Shown here piece by piece: positions 1 through 13,435 of a DNA stretch of 64,000 nucleotides; the stretch's first letter is position 1, and each line of letters opens with the position of its first letter. The notes under the pieces were generated by a model. That model did not search any database and was not told the DNA's origin. It saw only the letters and a program-made list of their open reading frames with translations. Position numbers and translations under genes: made by a program. The DNA lies in the NCBI GenBank assembly GCA_002914805.1, contig JXTB01000035.1, forward strand, positions 1,098,202 through 1,162,201, read 5' to 3'. The stretch is from Parasponia andersonii. Taxonomy: Eukaryota; Streptophyta; Magnoliopsida; Rosales; Cannabaceae.

Positions 1-1490
1 CTTGTTACGTATGATTTAATATTAAAAAGACAACTATATAAAAAATATATAGAATGTATGTGTATATGCAATGTTCTCCTAAACAATTACAACTATAATA
101 GTTGTAATAATTAACTTTACTTTAGTAGGCAATTGTATTAAACTACAATTAGAAAAATAGTGCAGAAAAAAATTACATTGATAGGTCAAGTTTTAGAAGA
201 CAAAAACTAATAATAATAATAATAAAATGCATTCATATTAATGACAAATTAAACAGTGTATCAATGCGTCAATGTTCTTCCTCTCTTTTTTTCCAAAAGA
301 TAGAACGAAAAATAAAAATTACTCAATACCTGCATCCATCTCCTTTCAGTTTCCGATGTTCTCTCGCTATGGTATATGCTTTTGGCTCTTCGAAATTATT
401 GGCTATATAAGTCTCCTTTCAGATTATGCTTTTGGGTCTTCGATGTATTTAAGTATTTGTTATTTATACAAGTGATTTCTGAAAAGTAGAATCCTACATC
501 ATGAGAATCCTAATTACTCTCGAATTGGTCTCTTTTGTCAGTTCCAGCACGCTACTCATTGGTTGATAGAACCTTGATTTGCTTCCCCATTTTTATTTTT
601 ATTTTTTAAATTTTTTTCGAAAGGTGCTTTCCGAAATTTTCGTTTAAGTAGACATTTTTTTCTTTATTTTGTTAACTTTTATATTCCTTTATTAGATATA
701 ATAATTTAGGTCTACTGTTATTTTATTTTACCCATCATAAATTTATTATCAACTATGGTAAATTAGTACATGATTATACATATATATATATGGTAATTCA
801 ATAGGCATTTTTATTTAACGGATGATAATTGATCTAACCGTTTCATAATTTAAATAATTAAAAAATAAAAATATATACTCATTATTTAATGACTTTTATC
901 TCTAATTTTTATTATAAAAAGACGTACGTAATAAATTTTTATTAGACAGCACACCCCTCTAAATACACAATGTAGCACTTCATAAATTATTTCACAAATC
1001 TTTTAGAAATCAAAATTTTATACCATCAATCTTTATTAGCGCGAATAAATAAATTGTGAATGCTGGAAATTTTGGGTTTTTTTTTTTAAATTTTTATTTT
1101 TCATATTTGTTCTTTTTTGCTTGAACCTATTTTGGGCAATGTTGATTTTTGAAAAAGATTATTTTGTTTTGATTTGTTGTGTTTTGCGTAAATCTGTTTG
1201 TGGATAGCTTGAGGTGTCTCCTCTCTTAATATTCCAAATTAAGTCTCAATGTATATTTTAAAAAAAAATCTCTTTAAAAGCCATTATTAATTTCCAAAAC
1301 ATCAACAATGTTTTAGCTTTTAATTAATAACCGCTTGTAAATCCTAAAATAAGATCAACAAATAATTTGATTTGAATATACAATCGTTTAAAGGAGTTTC
1401 TTTTTCCCTCCTTTCTTAAATTCCATTCGTACGTACAAAAACCAAAATAAACAAAAACACAAACGGAAAAAAAAAAAAATTATAAATGTA
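1..1490. other. AT-rich intergenic DNA, no gene seen
   Basis: Very AT-rich sequence with short poly-T/A runs and TA steps. The only sizeable open frame (272-475) has no recognisable domain and low-complexity composition, so I do not call it a gene. No element ends were recognised. Confidence 0.6.
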
Positions 1491-1499
1491 GATCCCTTC

Positions 1500-2052
1500 A
1501 CAAATTAAAGTAGAAATATCAATGTGGGTCGGATTTTGTGGATTAGCCTACATTCTGAAGAAAAAGTATACTACCGACCTGGTCTAGACCAAATCAATAT
1601 GAGTTTGGACTAATCCGTTATATGTAGTAGGAGTCAGGTTGTGCTTTAGCAATTGGCTCATTGGCCTCGCCCATATTTAATCATTTTATATATAATTTTA
1701 AATATATTTTTTAGTTAAAATTTTTTAAAAAAATCTTAATTAAATATTTATATATATACTTTTAATGTTATTTGTTTACTTACTTTTGTTTATTTTCAAT
1801 TTATTTAAATTTTAAAAGAATATAAATGAATTTTAGGCTCATATTTTAGACAATATAAGCACATATTTGATATTTTAAAGCATAAAATGACAATAATATT
1901 AGGCCTACACTTTAGCCCAGATTCTGCTCATAGGTAGATCAAGCCTGTATAAAATATGAGCTAAGCCTATGGGCCAAGCGTAAGCCTAGTACAAAGCCTA
2001 TGTAAACTTATCAAATGTCAGTCGGCTTGGCTAAACTCACTTTACATCTTTA
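1500..2052. repeat. Diverged copy of an interspersed hAT-like repeat
   Basis: The block around 1680-1900 matches 45480-45700 almost base for base, for example the shared strings ttattttcaatttatttaaa and attttaaagcataaaat. Both copies end in a cac-tttacatcttta terminus (here at about 2052) and share GGCC/GCCTA-rich outer parts. The 3' terminus resembles the ends of the 2975-3484 element. The left end at about 1500 is uncertain and no target duplication is visible. This is probably a non-autonomous hAT-type element. Confidence 0.45.
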
Positions 2053-2974
2053 AACTAAAAAAATAATTAAGAAATCTATCATTCGGCAAATGTTTTGCAT
2101 GAAGTTCACATGAATCATGAGCTGAGTGCTATTTTTGAAAGCAAAATATGGAGAAGAAGAGGCAAAAGTGTTGGGTTCTAAAACTTAATACATAATAAAA
2201 TATCAAGAGGGTGGTTGGAAAAGAAATTTTTAATATAATGTTTACTAATGAGTATTTTTTTTTTTAGTTATGAAAATTTAAAGGATATAAGAAAAGAAAT
2301 GTTAAAATTTTATAATTTTAATAAAGAGTCTATTTAAAGAGGGCTAGAGAGAGAGAGAAAAAAAAGTGTGTCAATATAGCTACCTTTAATTTTTAAAATT
2401 CATATACCACAAATTCACTATTTTCTTTGTTAAAATTATTCATTTTTTTAATGATTTTGTATTTTGAAGTAAATAATTAATATAGACTGATTTCTCATTT
2501 AATTTTTTAATGGTAATTATTTTTTATTAATTTTCTTCTACACAACACAACAACTCTTTCCTTTGCTAATCCATAAATTATAATTAGATTTCAACAAACA
2601 AAAGGACAAATGATTACCAAGAAAGGAAAGAAAAAAAAAAACCCATTGCTTTTTAATTCATAACGATCACAAGTAAGCTGTTAAGAGGGCTAGACTAACC
2701 CATTAACACGGTAGCACAACATGGTAAAAATATTTAAGATAATCGATAAACTATAAAAACCAGCCAAATCGAACCAAACTACATCAATCCTCATGGTTTT
2801 TTCTTCTTCATAGCTGGTTATAGATTAGAAATGCTGAAAACCGGCTTGTTTAGTTTGATTCTTGGTTTCATGAATTGAGGTTTGATTTCAAACTCAGTCG
2901 GCCAAGAGTAGTATTTTTGTTATAATTTTTCTTTTTTTTCTTTTTTTTTTTAATTATTTAATTTACAACATACC

Positions 2975-3484
2975 TAAAAATGTCAATTTAGGCTCGAATC
3001 CGAAATTGAATCAGGCAAAGTCGGAGCATCTAACCTGATATTAGGTCCATCCTGTCCTAACCTATGAAAATTCATAAGCCAGACTAAGCTTAGGTATCTA
3101 GACCAGTAGATCAATGCATTCTGGTTCACTATAGGCCATAGGCGAGGACAAGCCTGCTGTCCACTATGGGTCTAATAAGGGCGGAGAAAAAATATATGTA
3201 AATGTGTATTTTATAATGTTAAATAAAAATATAATTTAATTTTAAAATGAAAAAATAAAAATACATATATAATTAATAACATTACGTGTTAATAATCATT
3301 TTCATGTTCAAACTATTAAATTCTAAATAAAAGAAAAAAAATAATATAATAATATATTGGCCATAGTGGGCCATAACGAGCCAACCCACCGTAAACCCAT
3401 GTCCTATCCTAGCCTGATTCTAAGCAGTAGGCCAAGCTAGGCCTGACTTGCAATAATAGTTAGGCTGTCTATTTAACACCTCTA
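2975..3484. mobile_element. Non-autonomous hAT-like element with 8-bp target duplication
   Basis: The 510-bp element is flanked on both sides by the same 8-mer AACATACC (2967-2974 and 3485-3492). Its ends are imperfect inverted repeats: left TAAAAATGTCAATTTAG, right (reverse complement) TAGAGGTGTTAAATAGA. An 8-bp duplication with T(A)RRGRTGT-type ends is the hallmark of the hAT superfamily. The inside has GGCC/TAGGCC-rich outer arms and an AT-rich core with no transposase frame, so it depends on an autonomous relative. The same outer motifs occur at 1500-2052 and 45306-45897. Confidence 0.6.
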
Positions 3485-4136
3485 AACATACCTAACTCAC
3501 ATGTTTTTCTAATCCAAACACAGCCTTATAATTCAACATAGCCCATTTACTCATTTTAGTTAGGGCGTATGTTTAGTTCTGACGGGTGAAATAGTAATAA
3601 TAATGGTAATGAATATGAGAATGAAATAAAAATGTTTATAATTTGTTTCGCTGGGAATTTAGAATAAGAAATTGAATGAACATTTTTTTATTTGATTGAC
3701 AGTCCAGTGGAATGAAATTAGCTACATTTTGACAAAAATATCCTCAAACTTAGTATGTGTATAATTTTACGGTTTAATTAAAAAAGTCATACTTTATTCT
3801 CAAAAGATATAAATAAGAATAAATTTATTAGTTTCAAATTTTAGTTAACATATTCTGCATATGAAATTTTTACCAAGTAAATTTATAATTAAACCAGAGT
3901 TTCTTAGCACTCATTATTATTTTTTTTTTTTTTAAAAAAAAGACAAAAGAATTTCTTAGGGGAAGAAAACGGTATAATTTTCCTTAGACATTACTAGCTA
4001 TTTACATCTTGATTTTCAATGAATATGTACGGCTTCACAACAATATATATATACTACTAGGAAACAAAATAAATTAAATAAAGAGAAAGATAGGTATCAA
4101 TCCGATGATCCAAGGAAATTAAATAAGGGAAGAAAG

Positions 4137-4524
4137 TTAATAATAAATGCAAAAGTTACGGGACCCATTTATTACATTGGGTAATAAAGGCAAAACGATC
4201 CTCTCTGGGTTAAAGGAGGAAGAAGATCCAGTTCTGGCGATTATCTCGTTGAGTCCGTGCGAAGATCTGTGCAAGGACGAGTTGACTTTGCAGTTTGACT
4301 CGGAGGTAATGGATGACAAGTCATCGAAGAAGTACTGTGCGATCTGAGCGCGTTGAACTCGCGCTCAGCTCCGATGACGGAGTCCACCGCCGTGGCGAGT
4401 AGCTAACTGGGAGCCGAGCCGTACCGAGTCAGACCGGTCGAGAGCGGCCGTGTCGCCTGTCGGCTTCTGCGACGACGAAGATGAAGTCGAGGGGTACATT
4501 TATGGCCGCCGATAGGAGCTCAGG

Positions 4525-4528
<4 letters not shown>
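4137..4528 (-). pseudogene. GC-rich unidentified block, possible broken minus-strand gene start
   Basis: A block of about 370 bp is far more GC-rich than its surroundings and contains many CpGs. On the minus strand an ATG near 4502 opens a Ser-rich frame that stops after roughly 45 codons. Coding-like text then seems to pass through a second frame (about 4400-4340) and a third (4330-4137, Ser/Asn-rich), as expected if two small indels broke one reading frame. The plus strand also has a 66-codon frame at 4147-4347. I do not recognise the family in any frame. It could equally be a CpG-rich promoter or leader. Low certainty. Confidence 0.25.

Positions 4529-4565
<37 letters not shown>
4529..4565. 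repeat. (GA)n microsatellite
   Basis: About 18 uninterrupted GA units directly beside the GC-rich block at 4137-4528. On the minus strand this is a CT tract of the kind common in plant leaders and core promoters. Confidence 0.9.
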
Positions 4566-4569
<4 letters not shown>

Positions 4570-4780
4570 CGATGCTTATTTGCAAGCAGGGTTTGTTCGG
4601 GGTGAAATTACTAAAGAAGATGAAATATAAAACGAAGGATAACTGGAGCAGATAAAAAGGCACAGTGGAATGGAATGGGGTATTGCACCCAACGTTGGAT
4701 GGAATATTAATTCCATCATACTGGTTGAACGGGTTATGCATTGGAAAGCCTTTCCCGTTTGAATTATCCAACCAAAAACC

Positions 4781-4811
<31 letters not shown>

Positions 4812-6090
4812 GGGAATACTTTCCATTCTATTTATTTCTTTTGTGATTTGAAGTAATTTCACTTATGGACGGTTTAAATCAGAATTTGATCTTAAATTTT
4901 TGCCAAAAATACACGAAAGCACGTATTATATAGCATTTAAAAGTATACTTTTTAAAAAAATAAATTGAATAAACGGATTTGGATAAAATGAAAGAATTAT
5001 TTTTCACATTTTTTTAATGTTTCTGGAGCTGAAAGTTTTTTTAAAAAAAATTTGTAATTATTCAATTTTATACTCAATTTTTAAATTATCTTTCAAATGA
5101 CACAACACGCTTCTTATAATATGTATTTTTGATAAAATTTAACCTGTTGTAATTTAGATAATCTATAAATTAAATTTAGAAAATTTGAAAACTTAATTAC
5201 AATAATTGAAATTTTGAGGACAAATTGCCACGCGCGGGATACTTTATGGCCAATTGTGCCGCTAACCCCGACGAAAAAAAACAGTACTCCGCAACTACAA
5301 TGAGCTGATTAAGTTTAATGAAAACCACCTTGTCTTTAATTGTTAATATTGGAATGGATGTCTTGTTTTTTTTTTTTTTTTTCATTTTTATAATAATCAA
5401 ATGCGGCACTGTAGTTTTGTTGGAAGTTGACAAAAGCTTGAATATGTTGGTCATACACTTTTAACTCTCTTTTTTTTTTTTTTCCCGGTGAAGAATTTTC
5501 ATTTATTTTCTACGCAAGAGATTACAGCTTAGAAGTATAAGCAAAAGAGAAACTAACACGGGCAGATAGAAAGAGGCAATAGCAAATCTCTTATCATGGT
5601 CTAAAAAATATTATTAAGCAAAAAATGCCATTTTACAACTAGGGCTAGTTGTACGTGCTAACTATGAAATTTCTCCTCAATATCTGGCGACTATGAAGTA
5701 TCCGGAACCTGCTCAACAGTATTGAATGCTCAATTCTCATCGTCAAAGTTAGCGCAATAGTTCGGAATTTGTTTAGTGAATACATAGTTACATACTGAAT
5801 GAAAGAAAAACTTATGCCACACTTCGGTAATAATCACAGGCAAATGGTACTCCATTTCAAGAATTTAAATGAATAGCCTATACGTAAACTGAGAATCACG
5901 TAAAAAGTTAAAACAATTGAAGGTTTAAAACAAATGAAGGTTTAACTTCAAGTATGAAGTAAAGCAGATGTAACGAACAAAATGTGATCGTAAAAATCTG
6001 ATACAAGACTTTAAGACATCAGAATAGAATAGGTCACGAACATGTTTTTGCAGCCTTGGTCGGACTTTGCAGCAGCTGAGGAGGAAAGCC
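4570..6090. other. Intergenic DNA with a decayed repeat; 3' flank of the DnaJ-like gene
   Basis: Mostly AT-rich with long poly-T tracts. The stretch 4860-5240 looks like a decayed relative of the TIR element at 11282-11821, sharing phrases such as aattgaaattttgaggac. The part from about 5490 to 6091 lies downstream of the minus-strand DnaJ-like gene and probably includes its 3' untranslated region. No polyadenylation signal could be assigned with confidence. Confidence 0.4.
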
Positions 6091-6091
6091 G

Positions 6092-7712
6092 CTACTTGGA
6101 AATGGGGGGGTCACCTAACCACTTGGCACGAAAACCAGTTCCCTTGCAATCAGAGCAGCACATTGATCCCTGCAAAAAATCATATGCAAGGCAGTCGTTC
6201 ATATAGAACAAATGGACCACCACTAATGAAGAAAGAATGGTCAGTACGATGGGACTCTCGAGTATTGAAGATTTGATTTACCTTCCCGGCACATATTATG
6301 CAAGTAGTATTTCTTGAAGGGACTTGGCAGAGCATATTATCACCAAGAATAAAGAAGCCTGTACCAGCACACCATTTGCATTCATTATGCCCTTTTGAGT
6401 CGCAAGATGAACATGCCACTGGCCTTGGTTGCTGTAAAACATCAGATATATGATGAAATGAGGACACAATCAGACACCATTCTTATGAATACACATACTT
6501 TCAGAAAAATCCTTTGAGTTTAGGACCTTCAATCATTCCGTACATTGAAAAAAAAAAAAAAGAAAAAAAANCAGAATATCAGACCGAGCTTGTCCCAAAA
6601 TCTACGGTGTGCTCTTCTGTAGTGCCTAAACGATATTTACCTCATTTTCTTGTCCTAAAAAGTAGGTAGAGGAAGTTTTTTCAGATTTATTTTCTACTCT
6701 ACTGAGTTTAAGCAAGTTTAATGCAATTAATTACTAAGATTGAAAAAAAAGAACACATGTCACTAAACAAGTAGAGCTTTTTAAGTGACGATAGACGATA
6801 GTGGGATGTCCAAATAATGCACACTCCACCAGAGCTACAACTAAAGTCTCCATTGTCACCACTTACCAGCAAAGATACCAACGATATCTACAACGGAAAA
6901 AATGTTGCCATTATCCTAACTAGCACAGCCAAAAAGTGAGGCTTGATAACGGTAAAGTTATAAAGACTATTCCCAAAAAATGCATAAAACACTCTGAATC
7001 CCACAATCCTGAAAAAATGATTCATATCCAGTAACAGTTTCTGCTTCTTCATTTCCTTCATGTATCAATTATACTATGTAATCAAAATCAGGACAGAGAC
7101 ATAGAAACACCACTTTGGTAAGTAATTGCACATACTTGTGTCTAACCATCTAAATTATCCCAAATTAAATCTGGATATATAATCCAGAACCAAATAATTA
7201 TAGCAAAAACATAAGTTTAGTGGAAAATCTAAGTTTTAGCTCCGATAAGGACCCAAGGCAACCGTGCATATTTATTCCATTTCGAGTTCCATTTTCATCA
7301 AATTCAATTGAATACCAAACTAAACCTACCGAACAACTCTAATCAGGGAAGCCCAATTTCGATTCAGATTCCGAAATTCATACGGAACTTTTAAGGAAAA
7401 AAAAAAAAAAAATTTAACGAACTGAAATTTTCCGGAAAAAAAATCGCAATAAAGAGTGGAGAATATGAGGGAGTGCACCTGAGAAATTAACCAGGTTTGT
7501 TCCATGCGCTTGATGAAATTGGATGAGCTTTCGTACGAGTCCACCATCGAAGCGCGCACGCCACAAACCCTAGAACTCAAAGGCCTCGAATTTATACCAT
7601 GAGTCACAAAAAATTCAAAACCACCATTAAAGGCTCTGGTCGAAGGCTTGAAGCCCTCTTTCTGAATCGGATTGGATACGACCATAGGCCTACATAACAT
7701 ACAGCTCGTCAT
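6092..7712 (-). CDS. Plastid-type DnaJ-like cysteine-rich (zinc-finger) protein
   Basis: Three coding exons, read leftward: 7712-7479, 6431-6282 and 6169-6092 (stop TAG). All introns are GT-AG and all junctions are phase 0, giving 153 aa. Residues 1-60 form a Ser/Arg-containing, poorly conserved leader typical of a chloroplast transit peptide (inferred). The rest holds four CxxC knuckles, CSSC, CKWC, CIIC and CSDC, three of which run on as CxxCxxxG; this is the cysteine-rich zinc-binding module of DnaJ proteins. There is no J domain with an HPD motif, so it belongs to the plant DnaJ cysteine-rich-only group (relatives include BSD2- and LQY1-like plastid proteins that aid folding or disulphide handling). 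The start is the first in-frame ATG; the open frame upstream has none. The exact orthologue and client are unknown. Confidence 0.88.
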
Positions 7713-7900
7713 TTTCACTTCTTCTTCTTCCACTTCCTCAAGTTCTAGAGAGAGAGAGAGAAAAACAGAGAGATATAACTTTAATTTTTTAAAACGAACA
7801 AATTCCAAAGAGGGATAAGTTGAAGTTAATATTTTTAGGACGTAAATTACATCAAGTTCTGGTCTTCTTGAGACGCAAAGCTCCGAAAAGTTCCCCCGTT

Positions 7901-7908
7901 TTTATATA
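7901..7908 (-). promoter_or_regulatory. Candidate TATA box of the DnaJ-like gene
   Basis: TATATAAA on the minus strand, about 190 bp upstream of the ATG at 7712. The presumed leader contains a CT-rich tract (7740-7765, minus strand), common in plant 5' untranslated regions. The transcription start is not determined. Confidence 0.45.
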
Positions 7909-8039
7909 ATAAGAGGAGGAATAAAGGCAAGTTGGACCAGAAAAACAAGGAGAGATCAAACCAACTGCGTAAGCTAGCTATACAATGGTTGGGCCCACTT
8001 GTTAGAACATATCCCTCGATATTCTTGGCCTGCACGTCT

Positions 8040-10890
8040 GAATTGAATAAGTATATTTAAATTAAAATTTTACGATGAGTTATAAATAATTTTGGTTTTG
8101 TTTGGCTCTCTATTTGAACAAAATGTATTTAAATAAAAATTATAAAATGAGATATTCCAATAGATCGTTCAAAAATATTCTATAAATCTCTAAACATAAA
8201 AATTTTATTTTAATAATTGACGTGATTAATAAATTATTTGAATTAAAAAAAATAGAATTATTAAAATAAATACTTTTTCTAAAATATTATTTGAATTAAA
8301 AAATTAAAATTATTAAAATAAATACTTATTTTAATAATTTTTCTATTTTAATAAAATGAAATAAACGAGGCCTTTATTAGTACGTATATATTTAGTTGAT
8401 TTTTTTTTTGTGGTTTTTTTGTTTTTTTTTTTTCTGGTGCGAAAATGGTTCTCAATTGAAGAATTGTAAACTAGTCTCATTTTGTTTTATTTAAATATTT
8501 ATTTATTAGGACAAGAATGTATCGGAAGTATAAACGTGTAAGCTTGTTAGGCTAGACGTATAATTTAGTATAGGAACAAAAATATTTTAATTAAATCGAA
8601 ATACAAAAATTGTTGATATAGATAATCATTAATCAGTAATATAGAGTTAAATAATTTGTTTCCCTTGACAAAAAGGAAACGTAATTTGCTTATTGAACTT
8701 GAATATTTCTGTTCTGTGTGCATAGGTCGGTGATTGTCTTGCTGAGTTCAGCATTAGACACAGTTTGGTTGAGATGGGCTCTAGCCAATAGGGAAAGTCT
8801 GACCCGTAATGTAGGGCCACCTAAAAATCAACGGTCGAAGCCAGCCCCATATCACTTTATGAATCAAAATTTTCAACTTGCCTTTCAGAGCAACCAAAAA
8901 AGATTAATCAAATAAAATAAAATTTAAAACTTGCCTTAAGGTTTTGCTTGATAGAGAAAATTTATGGAAGAATGGAAAATTATCAAAGAAGAACCAAAAT
9001 CTATTGTTTTGTGGAAATGATTGGAGAGGAAAGAAAATTTTTTACATGACACTACGATAGAACTAAAAAACGACACGAAATAAACTAGTTTGCATAATTC
9101 ATTAAATTCATGTAATACGAATAATAAACGGATAAATTTTGTGACATTTCGTTTACTTAAAAAATGATTCATGTAATATATTTAATTAAACGAGTTATTT
9201 TGATGTCGTGTCAACGCGACTCTAAAATGACACATTTATTAACATTGTAATATTTTAAATATGATTTTGATTAGTTTTAAATATATTTACATATATAAAG
9301 TTGAATTGATTAGTGCATAATTCTGTTAAATTAGAATAATCGTATCAATTTTAAATAATCGTGTCAAATAAGTCATATTATGATACATAATATATTAACT
9401 GAGCGAGTTATAAGTGTCGACTTATACTATATGTGTATTAATTATGTTCCAATTAAATGTTATTGTATTGTATCGTAATCAAAGCGGAGATGACAAGAAT
9501 TGTTAATCCTAACTGTAACAATTGCATAGGGATGACAAGACTTACAACTCCCTCTGGACCCGTCAAATTGAGTGATTCTCTCCTTAGAGTGAAACGGATG
9601 AATAACACGATAAATAGTAAATTTCGAGATTACTTTCCAAAAGTCTTAAACAAATATGTATTTTTTTAATGGATATAATATAGTAATTTTACAATTATTC
9701 ACCCGACATTATGAGAAGAATAAACTATCCTATTCATCCCTGTTCACTCTTTTATAATTCGTTCATCCTCCGTACTCCCTGCCTTATATTTACCATTCAT
9801 GGATAGTGTTAAGTTGGTGTTGCCTCATTGGGTTCATGGAATGAAACTAGAAAATAATGAGAATTTTAATGCAGTAAAATTTTAAAAGATGAATGATAAT
9901 AAAATTTTTTGGTTGAATTCAAAATCAGTAGTAGTAGAATGAAATGTGATAAATACTGCTTTGATAAAAATAATTTTACGTAGACATGTTTCGACATGGC
10001 AATAAAGAAAAATTGTTTCTAAAAATTTGACTTGGTAGAAAGGTTACTTATTAGGTGATGGGAGTAATGGAAATAGAACAATCTAATTATTTGATGGCAT
10101 TGTAGTGTTTCCCAAATTAATTGCGACGTTTCTGCTAAAAATGTAAAACAAATAGTATGAAGTGAGCCTTTCATGGAATTGTCATTCCATTCTAAGCCCA
10201 ACATCTTCAAACCAAACATTCTCAATTCGTTGTGCATGTATAGATATTACGTGTGTTTGGGAATATTTGGGACTTTTCCCTCGCATGTCGGTTTTTAAGA
10301 TATTTGTTTCTACTTGTTCGTTTTTATCAAACTTTAAAGAGTAAACAAACTTAACAAACACAATAACATAAGTTTCTAAGGAATTATGTTACTCTCTTTT
10401 ACTTTCCTATTAATCTTCCCTCACCAAATATACCCAACAAGTTTCAAAAATGCAATTTTTTTTTTTTATTAAACAATTTTGAAATATGATTTTATTGAAC
10501 GAATTTTGTACACAATGGGCCTAGTCTTGGGCTCGTTTTATTCATGACATTCGAGCCCAATTATTTGTGACAGTAGAGTGGGCAAAGTTCCAGTGTATAT
10601 CTTGTCTAGTGGCTGATGCAACAGCCTCCTCGATTTGGTTTCTGTCCACTTGCACTTGACGATGGGAACTACATCAACATATATGACAGGACAACCTTCC
10701 CTTTCCTTTCCTTTTAAACCATTCTCAGTCTCAACTTCGGTTACATTTATTTTTCAAGAATCAAAACCAAGAACAATTTTCTTGTGTTCTGAAATTAGAC
10801 ACGCAATCAAACACCTACCTCTAATCTTTTTCTATTTACATTTATTCTTTTTCAAAACTGTTATTTATTTACTACTCAACTTTCATACTC
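8040..10890. other. Intergenic AT-rich DNA with old repeat fragments
   Basis: No gene recognised. The 9050-9420 stretch contains acgacacg, tgtcgtgtcaacgcg and cgtgtcaaat phrases that look like a decayed interspersed element, but I could not define its ends. The stretch 8090-8380 is a low-complexity AAATAA-rich block. The frame at 10635-10943 ends in a CT microsatellite and has no domain. Confidence 0.5.
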
Positions 10891-10895
10891 ATACT

Positions 10896-10897
<2 letters not shown>

Positions 10898-10937
<40 letters not shown>
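10898..10937. repeat. (CT)n microsatellite
   Basis: About 20 uninterrupted CT units. Confidence 0.9.
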
Positions 10938-10938
<1 letters not shown>

Positions 10939-11281
10939 ATTAAGTTTTTACCAGACCAAATGTGTTCATCCAATAGTGGAACTCTTTTATCTATCCACAT
11001 CCCGTTTCTGTTCTAGCCCATATGTGATGTTCATAACTTCTTATTGGTAATAATAATAATAAAAAAAAAACATGAGACTTATTTAGCAATATTTGTGTTT
11101 TTTTTTTTTTTGCTTTTTAGAAATAAATGAAATAATGAAAATTTATGTAAAATGTTGTTTGAGAAAAATCTTATCAAGATATCATCTATTTCATTTTTAA
11201 AAACCAAAAACATATATTTGATGGCAAACAAGCCTATATATAAAATTAAGATTTCGTCTTTTGGTTCGGTAATTTTTATTT

Positions 11282-11821
11282 GGGTTTATGGCACAAATGG
11301 TCCCTAAATTATAAACTGATAACAATTTGATTTTCAAAGTTTTAATTATAACAATTGAACCCATAAGCGTTCCAATTTAAAGTAATTTAGTCATTGGACT
11401 GTTTAAATAATAATTTATGTTAAATTTCTAACCAAAAAACACACATGAGCAATATGATGTAGCATCTAAAATTTTATTTCAAAGAAAATAATCTAAACGA
11501 AAAAATTTAGAGGGAAGAAAAGATATATTCTTCGCATTTTAAGAGTTCCTAGAGCAACAAATTTAGAGAAAATTTTTCTATAATTATTCATTTTTATGCT
11601 TAAAATTCTCAAATTGTCTTTTAAATACATTTTTCAGATGCTGCCACGCAGTGCTCACATATATTTTTGGTTAAAAATTTAATAATATATTACAATTTGA
11701 ACAGATTAGAGACTCAATTGCTATAAATTCTGAGTTTATCAGCTTAATTGTTACAATTAAAATTTTGAGGACTAAATTGTCACAAATTAGATTCTTTAGG
11801 GACTATTTGTGTCATTAACCT
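11282..11821. mobile_element. Mutator-like MITE with 9-bp target duplication
   Basis: The 540-bp element is bracketed by tttttattt at 11273-11281 and 11822-11830. Its inverted ends align well: left GGGTTTATGGCACAAATGG followed by TCCCTAAA, and right (reverse complement) AGGTTAATGACACAAATAG followed by TCCCTAAA. A 9-bp duplication suggests the Mutator (MULE) superfamily. Sub-terminal arms carry mirrored phrases such as aattgttacaattaa. There is no transposase frame. Because the duplication is AT-only, a chance match is possible. A related but decayed stretch lies at about 4860-5240. Confidence 0.55.
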
Positions 11822-11829
11822 TTTTTATT

Positions 11830-13395
11830 TTTATTTCCTTTTTGGGTTGTGGGGCCGAAGGTAAGGGGGGTTATAATTTCCTTATCCTTTTCCCCATGAG
11901 ATGGAGAATAGTATTCTGATATTAATCATAAAGAAAAAGTTTTCCAAAAAAATTGAACCTAAAGGAAGTTGTGTGTATGATAGAACAATCCCCTCACGAT
12001 TGCATCATCTTCAAAGACACATTAGATTATTAAAACACCAAATTAATATTGATAATCCCCTCGTGACTGCCTCATATTCAAAGACATATTAAGCTATAAA
12101 AACACCAATTAATGTTAATTATGTACTCTAGTTAGCTAGAGAAAGTATGAATTGAACTTCATAATTTGAGTATGAAAAAACGTCACAACGGAAAAGGAAA
12201 AGGAAAGAAAAAAAAAAAAAAAAAGCGAAGCTAGAAAGAGATGGGTGGGGGACTTCGTACAATAAACGCTTAATTAAATACAATAAAATATTTGTCACTA
12301 TGATTTTATAATCATTCATGACAATAAAGTTTAAACGTAATCGAAACAATACTTTATCAGTGTCACTGCCGCAGCTACACAAAACATGAAGTGAAGACGA
12401 TGGAATACCGTAATGCTGGAGTGGCTAATCTAGTTCATTCATGTGTGTATGTGTATGCAACAGCTTCTCTAATAATATTTGCAAATTGGTTTTGAATTTT
12501 TAAACTATTATTTTCATAAATACTGCGCAAAAGATTTAAAAATGTTAAACGGTCCTTAGTACTAAGATACAATCAGTTTGATTTCAAATTAGACACATGG
12601 CATGCAGTATGTCCGTTAATTATTTGACCGTACATATATGATCAGATTAAAATTAACCATTTTGATTTAGAATTTAGGGGTAACAAATCATGTCCCTAGG
12701 TCGGGTTGATCTAACATGTACATAATTTTTCCAATCAGATCTTGTGACACGCTATGTCATAAAATGTTCAATACTAACCTAACCACCTCCTTTATATGAT
12801 TGACCTAACCTGACTAGCACAACATGTTTACATAATGTAATGCCTAACTCATAATCCAATTGTGAGACTTTTCTAGTGCTTCTCTCTTCTTTTTTTTTTT
12901 GGGGGGATAAAAAAAGGTTTTATTGGTTATATATATTATGTAAAATTTATGAGGAACTGTAAGATTAGACAGTCACGTTAATTTTACGTTATACATAAAA
13001 TTCATAACAAGTCAATAATTATATGAAATCCATCTAATTACTAGGGAATTAAGAAATTAATTGGACAAAACATTCATTTGATTATATTAATTAGTAGTGA
13101 AAATTGCTTGATTGAACGCATATTTGTCCATTCGCACATGTTCTTTTCTTCTTTCTTCTTTTTGCGTTTATAAAATAATTAAAATTATTCAAATTTGTAA
13201 TTATTTATATGTACTTTAGCATGTTCAAATCAAATTGTTGTGTCTAGGCTCGAATTACCACTTGTAGCAATACCCATGTATGGGAATATATATATTGACA
13301 AAGATGGCGAGAGATTTAAACTCTAATTAACCTTAATATTAAAAATAGAATGTAGTTATCAATCAAGTTAAATTTATAAATACTTCTTGTGTATA

Positions 13396-13435
<40 letters not shown>

